38,673 bases of DNA from Pilasporangium apinafurcum (Eukaryota > Oomycota > Peronosporomycetes > Pythiales > Pythiaceae): positions 419,877-458,549 of the forward strand of contig BCKE01000006.1 of the NCBI GenBank assembly GCA_001600495.1. The letters run 5' to 3'. Below the pieces are notes generated by a model that worked only from the letters and a program-made list of their open reading frames with translations, was not told the origin of the DNA and did not search any database. Position numbers and translations under genes: made by a program. Position 1 is the stretch's first letter. Each line of letters begins with the position of its first letter. Positions 33,757 to 38,673 of the stretch are shown here, one piece after another.

Positions 33757-35202
33757 TCATGAAATCCTTCCTTCTCTGGATTCAGCAGATGCGAATGGCT
33801 CAATGTAGCTCTTCCAGTCTTCCTCAAGCACCATCGTCTTGATCATGTCACAGATGATGGTCATTTTGGACTTCGCTACGCCTACCACAAATTTTGTAAG
33901 TGCGCCGATCTCCCCATTTTGGTCTAGTGTATCTGTATCGTCTTCAACATCAGGAACGAGTCGACAGTACACTTTGACGATCGTGGCCGGAGACTCACTT
34001 GCATCATCCTTCTGAAGAATAAGCCGTCCGATATCACGAAAGCGGATACCATAGGAAACTGCGTTCGCTATCTGAGGCTCCAATCGTGCCGCCCCCACCA
34101 TCACCGTTCGATCTATTTCTTCATATTTGCGGAAAGTGAGCTTGCCGTGACATTCCCCTGTCTGATCTCCATCTTGAACTGCAATTCCAAAGCTTCGCAT
34201 CACAATATCTTCGGTAATTTCGTTATGCTATACATACAAACCAAGCACAAGAGGAGTTGTTGAACTGCAGCTTTTCACCTGCAATATACAGATTCACCAT
34301 CACCAGACATACCGTCATATAGTAGCATTGACTACGCAACCCGTCTCGCGCCAGGAACCGCCACAATGCATTTGCGGTTACATCTCGATCAAACGGTATC
34401 CGGATACATGCCAAAAACTCGATACGGGTTCCATTTACCTCGTCGGTCTTTACTTGAAGTTCGTGAAAGTCAGGCTCGATGTCATTCAGTCCTACAGCTC
34501 TAATGACTGTATCTACCTCCACGTATGCTTGGTGGAGTGTAGTCAACTGATCCTCAAGGTTCCAGCCCTTCAAACCCTCAGTAATTGAGAAGTCGTGCTT
34601 CAAGCACTTTGCCTCCATAGTCAAATTAGTATTCTAGAAAATGAAGCACACGGAAACGATTAAGCTCTAATACAAACCAGAGGTAGCATATGCAACTGAA
34701 ATTCCACACTTACCACTGGTCTCGCTTTCTTCTTTACAATTTTCTCTAGATTTCGTGCCATCTTGATCTGCCCCACCAGCATCGACTTCAATTGGGCATT
34801 TTCCTGTTCTGCACGCTGCCGTTCCTTGGCTTGCCGCTCTGCGACACTCTCCCATACCGATGCTAGCATTGCCGCAACCTCTGGTGAGCTCTGTGGTTGA
34901 ATACTTACTTTTGACTGAGAAGTAGTGCTGATCTTGCGTAAATTTGCCAACCTATCCTCTAGTTCCTTCACCGTTAAGCGCAAGTGCTTGAGTTCCTCCA
35001 TCTGCCGGCGAATGCGCTTTTTCTTGGGCTTCTGCTGTTGAACTACATGTCTTACGGCACCATTCAGCAACTGATCGTGGGGAGACATCGATGTAGATGT
35101 GTGTGCTGCGTAATATAAAGCGGATTCTGCTGCTAACGCGGACTTCTCGATCATCGTCAGCACTGTTTCTAGTGGTGCTTCTACAGACTTGGCGTCCGTC
35201 AT
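33757..35202 (-). CDS. G13: M96-like protein, G11-G13 group, shortened N-terminus
   Basis: Exons 35202-34714, 34633-34313 and 34227-33757; introns 80 and 85 nt, phase 0; 426 aa. The N-terminus (1-56) lacks the typical 'ALAFLDE' motif; 'LETVLTMIEKSA' (11-22) may be its remnant. The basic patch 'KPKKKRIRRQME' (58-69) precedes a heptad helix (69-90), and 'VWESVAERQAKERQRAEQEN' (116-135) is the Trp-led helix. Exon 2 has 'TLHQAYVEVDTVI' and 'RIPFDRDVTANALWRF'. Exon 3 is the longest exon 3 (157 codons): 'FRKYEEIDRTVMV', 'EPQIANA', 'IRFRDIGRLIL', 'LVPDVEDD' and a C-terminal 'IKTMVLEEDWKSYIE'. P12 lies directly downstream in the same orientation, so the two are a tandem pair of which only this copy is intact. 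Confidence 0.86.
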
Positions 35203-35538
35203 TGCTCCTCTTCTTCACGATTAAGACTACTGTTGGATAGGATCAAAATTTGGCATATTGCTCATAAATTTGGACCTTATATGTTTTCTGTATAATTATC
35301 TTAAGCGTTTGTAATTATATAATGTTAGAATAAGAGCTGCATCTAAGAAATCCATATTTGGGGTTCGATTGCGTCATCCACGACAAAGAGCCACTTGATT
35401 ACTCTCATTACTAAGATATTCAGTTGTGTATTCGATCCATCGTTACCAAAAAGGAAGAGCAGCCATGTGAGTGAATTATCTCGGAAAAGGTGACGCTAGG
35501 AGAATACGATTGAGTTTCGTCAAATAAAAATATTTTTT
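35203..35538. other. Intergenic region upstream of G13
   Basis: About 336 AT-rich bases. No gene or repeat recognised; it includes the G13 promoter. Confidence 0.3.
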
Positions 35539-36246
35539 AACAAGCAATCCGCAAGTCAAGGGAGCCAAAAACAGCCTAATTCTTAGGTTGGCCAAAATCC
35601 AAAAAATCCGCTATTCGTGCTCTACGAAAATGTGTGGCAGTTCGAAACAGATCCGTCCAAGAAAACTTGTTTCCCGTGATTATTATCCAAGTCGTAGCAT
35701 CCAGAGAGGAGAACTGGTACGACAAAATTTGCATTTTCTGTCAGATGGTCATCGATTTTGCGATTCTCAAGGTCGTTCAGAACATAAAAAATACCACAAT
35801 ACCATTTTTGTCCAATGATATACTCTGTAGCACATAGTATGGAACTCAAGTGCTGAAGAGTGGCTTAAGACACCAACAGTATTGCACCAATAACTCGAAG
35901 ATTGCCGCCAAATTACTTGGACGACAAACACTCTTGACAATATTAGAGCTCATTTTATTCAATATGGTTAGGGTAAATGACATATATGAAACGAATTATG
36001 AATCAAAAGAAATAAAAACGATGACCATCAAGCTAAAACAATGCCAAAATGGAAGCGAATACTCATCTTTGACTGCTAATTACTCGACAACCACTAGTTC
36101 GATTTGAACGCTGTTTGCTTTGTTCATCATTACAAATAAAAAACTATCCTATGCCAAAATATTATGTGCTAAAAGGCAGTTGCGGATTTTTTGAGTTTAG
36201 GAAAACAACTGAAAACTGGCACCGTTGGCTCGCGGATTGCTTGTTA
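35539..36246. mobile_element. AT-rich element with short terminal inverted repeats, about 708 bp
   Basis: The left end 'AACAAGCAATCCGC' (35539-35552) is the exact reverse complement of 'GCGGATTGCTTGTT' at 36232-36246 (adjusting one base at the edge). A second inner pair, 'CAAAAAATCCGC' at 35600-35611 and 'GCGGATTTTTTG' at 36182-36193, lies at a similar distance from each end. Such doubled terminal motifs occur in Tc1/mariner-type elements, but no DDE motif was found in the interior, whose longest frames are 75-85 codons. Likely a non-autonomous or decayed DNA transposon inserted in the divergent gap between G13 and G14. Confidence 0.65.
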
Positions 36247-36454
36247 AAAGGCTAATCTATTTTTAAAAAAATAGGCTAATATAAAAAAACTTAAATATTT
36301 TATGTGAAGCCTATTTTTTAAGACAAAAAAATATTATGCATATAACAAAAATAAATTATTATTATTGTGATCTACTCGATTAAAATGGTCCAATTACTGG
36401 TGTGATTGCGTCATCAGAAAAGTCGGTCCAGCATCAGAGCATTCATTGCTCACC

Positions 36455-37800
36455 ATGGTCGATCGTGCAAGAACCGACGCGTTCACCTCGCGCATCATGG
36501 GCGGCGATGGCGCAGTTTGGAGCGCAGACGATTGTAAAGAACGCGACAAAGATGCTGTGCATAAGCGAAGGTTACGCGATCGCAATTTGCAAAAGAAGGA
36601 AATCGCACGTTTGCGCTTGGAGTCCGCAGAGCTGGAACGACAGCTGCATCATCTAAACGACGTGAGGAAGCAAACAGACTATGGTCCATGGGATCCTCCT
36701 CATCCTCCTCCTTATCCAATACCACCGCCGCAAAATGCGAGTGGGCCATCGTGGAAGTCTATGGCCATGGATGGATTCGAAATGCTCAAGGCAGCACAGG
36801 CAGAAAACGTCAGACTTCGCCATCTGCTCGCTGAGCAGCACAATATCATGAGCAGAACAGAACGGATTCTACACAATCAAATGAAAGTCCCTAGGGTATA
36901 TTTGCATATTAAAACGTGATGCGTACGATGAATAGTGTTTATGCTTACGCTTTACTTGTTTGTTTTGTGTGTTTGAAATGAAAGGTGTCACCGTCGACCC
37001 GAATGCGTTACCTGCGTGCAGTGGAAATGAATGGCGAGCATGGTGAGAATAATCACCAAGCACTCAAAGACTTTCTGAAGCTGCAATATCTGGAAATGAA
37101 TAGTGTACTCGCTGACAGTGGGATAGCAAAGACGCAAGCTCCCGTACCTGATATTCGTGTGTGCACATTCTCCGACACGCAGACGCAGTTTGAAATGTTC
37201 CATGTGCGCGTCCTGCCATTCCATTACGCAACAACCAGTACAACATACTGGGAGAAGTGTACCACTACGTGCCAAATGCCAGATAGCTTCTACCAGCATG
37301 TAAGCATGCACAAAAAACACAGTTGACGTACATGACCTTATCGCGATGAATATTTTCTTATAATTCTCTCTTTGTAGAAAAGTGTGGAATCCGAAGATTT
37401 CATCACGCGCGATTTGGCGTTTGAACACGAAGAGAATGAGGTTGTGTACAAAGCGCATGGGACCCATTCGTTCCGGAAATTCATTGAGGAAGACTGCGTG
37501 GTTATAGTTACTGCCGGTTTTCTCCGACCGCTCGCGATTGCACATCAGCCTATCGATGGCCTCGAATTGCACAATAAATCATGGGTCATTATCCAACAAG
37601 TCGACGCAAACACACCGCACATTAGTACGATCCAAATGTATACTCGGTTCACACTCACAGTTGAGGCTGAGGTCCCCAATCGTGATATGTATGCAAAACT
37701 CCTATCTTCTTTTACGATCGCGAAAATGCGTGAGATGCATTCATTAATCGTTCAGCGCGTAGAAAATGCCTTACTGGATGGAAGAATGGGCTTAGCGTGA
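36455..37800 (+). CDS. G14: M96-like protein with the most bZIP-like N-terminus
   Basis: Exons 36455-36895, 36985-37299 and 37378-37800; introns 89 and 78 nt, phase 0; 392 aa, the shortest of the array. The ATG at 36455 is the first in frame. Residues 28-50 are densely basic ('KERDKDAVHKRRLRDRNLQK') and run directly into a heptad helix (50-70), resembling a bZIP basic region plus zipper more than in any neighbour, though the canonical Asn spacing is not clear. A Pro-rich linker (81-93) follows, then the Trp landmark 'SWKSMAMDGFEML' (99-111) and helix 'AENVRLRHLLAEQHNIM'. Exon 2 has 'FLKLQYLEMNSVL' and 'VLPFHYATTSTTYW'. Exon 3 has 'FRKFIEEDCVVIV' and 'LELHNKSWVII' and ends 'SLIVQRVENALLDGRM'. 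The acidic N-terminus with 'ALAFLDE' is absent. Confidence 0.82.
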
Positions 37801-38673
37801 CAATATAAGTATAGATCAGTCAACAACAGGTCAAGCATTGACATTGAATCAGCATATCCGTCATTTGTGCTTTCATTAAGCTAGTGAATCACTTTCACAT
37901 TGGTATGCACAGATTTGCTGCTTGAGCTATCGCAGCGCTAGAGATTATAGTCGAGTTGCTGTCTTCGCTGTCGTGTCTGCTTCATCAACCTGGAAAGACG
38001 AACTTACCCAGCATGAAGTGGCCATTAAACTGATCAACATCTTTAGTACAGTGAATGGATGGTAATAATATCGTTTTGTTGCTATTTGAATATGTGTTCG
38101 GGATTACGACTGGACATCCACAACCAGAACACGAATTGATGAATATCACTGCCTCCTAAAACTTGGATCGGTGCATCAAGCTATCCACTTAGCAGTCAGT
38201 TGCGGTATTGAGTGACAATCTAAGTACAAAAAGGGAATTAGTGTGGCAAGACTCAATCTTTATTTGTATCATCGGGTAAATCACTAACGCGCAGTTACAG
38301 CTATCAGACAGCAGCGGTAACTTGTGCCGTCATTTTGTTCAGCGTGTTGGCTAAGCGCTATCGATCCTGTATTGAACAGCGTTGTCGGTGATGGTACTAG
38401 CAGCATGACCATCTCACGTGTGGTGCATGCCGAGGAAGAAGAAATGGCGCGCCCATCAGCGCATGCAGACTGGACCACCGCGGAGCACCAAAGCGGCGAG
38501 GTAAGCGATCACGATTTACAAAAGAGGAACGATGTAATTGCGGTTGACGAGTGTGGAGTTGGTATTGTCTATCAAACTCTTTTTTACAGCAATGAAAACC
38601 AGTTCAACAGGTAATAATCACTTCACATTAAGAAGAGCTACGAATCTTGCCGTCAGTGGGTAGCATCTCGATG
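37801..38673. other. Right end, no gene assigned
   Basis: About 870 bases. A 96-codon plus frame (38324-38614) contains 'MTISRVVHAEEEEMARPS' from 38407 and a possible donor GTAAGC after 38496, so the 5' end of a gene continuing past the window is conceivable. Joining the obvious acceptor (CAG before 38589 or so) gives an immediate stop. Nothing else was seen. Confidence 0.25.

Noticed and set aside
38324-38614. Possible first exon of a gene leaving the window
   Set aside because: A donor-like GTAAGC exists, but the apparent acceptor gives an immediate stop; too little to call.
1-38673. tRNA, rRNA, CRISPR arrays and RXLR-type effector genes
   Set aside because: 'GGTTCGA'-like strings seen (for example near 32348 and 35366) lack tRNA stems. 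No regularly spaced repeats, and no frame combining a signal peptide with an RXLR motif, were found by eye.

Overview
The window looks like nuclear DNA of an oomycete (water mould). The reasons are a dense array of paralogous genes that I recognise, from memory of the family pattern, as the oomycete-expanded 'M96 mating-specific protein' type, short introns of 64-192 nt with GT..AG ends, decayed Fanzor (eukaryotic TnpB-like) and Tc1/mariner transposase genes, and AT-rich foldback elements. No bacterial operon signals, rRNA, tRNA or CRISPR array were seen. I cannot name the species.

Layout. 1-2650: a Fanzor pseudogene (631-2534) bracketed by two related, nearly perfect hairpins (123-174 and 2583-2640). 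2698-3104: a foldback (MITE-like) element. 3360-37800: the paralog array, with 13 apparently intact three-exon genes, here called G1-G11, G13 and G14. They lie on mixed strands: G1 (+), G2 (-), G3 (-), G4 (+), G5 (-), G6 (-), G7 (+), G8 (+), G9 (-), G10 (+), G11 (-), G13 (-), G14 (+). There is also one full-length pseudogene (P12, 32094-33450) and two small relics (5500-5880 and 9715-10041). Between the genes lie a Fanzor C-terminal relic (16068-16230), a broken Tc1/mariner transposase (18420-19098), a second foldback element (35539-36246) and a 130-150 bp inverted repeat flanking G10.

Common gene plan. Exon 1 encodes an acidic N-terminus, usually with a hydrophobic 'ALAFLDE'-like motif, then a basic patch with a short leucine-heptad helix. 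It ends in a second amphipathic helix beginning at a conserved Trp. Exon 2 encodes a segment containing 'D.LY..VD' and 'PFD......A.W'. Exon 3 encodes 'RKY(V/I)E..R.V.V', 'EP', a 'R.RW..L' strand, 'GPTT' and a C-terminal helix often ending 'LLLEEA'. Both introns are phase 0 at the same positions in nearly all members. From the motif pattern I infer a nuclear, bZIP-like N-terminus fused to a START-like (helix-grip) C-terminus. The fold assignment is inference.

The paralogs fall into groups by motif: G3-G6; G7-G10; G11/P12/G13; and the divergent G1, G2 and G14. Events visible in the sequence are precise loss of intron 2 in G7, a 126-bp tandem duplication spanning an exon/intron boundary in G9, splice-acceptor decay in P12, and repeated transposon insertion between genes. 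Together these suggest an actively duplicating and decaying gene family. Whether the genes act in sexual development, as the family name suggests, cannot be told from sequence.
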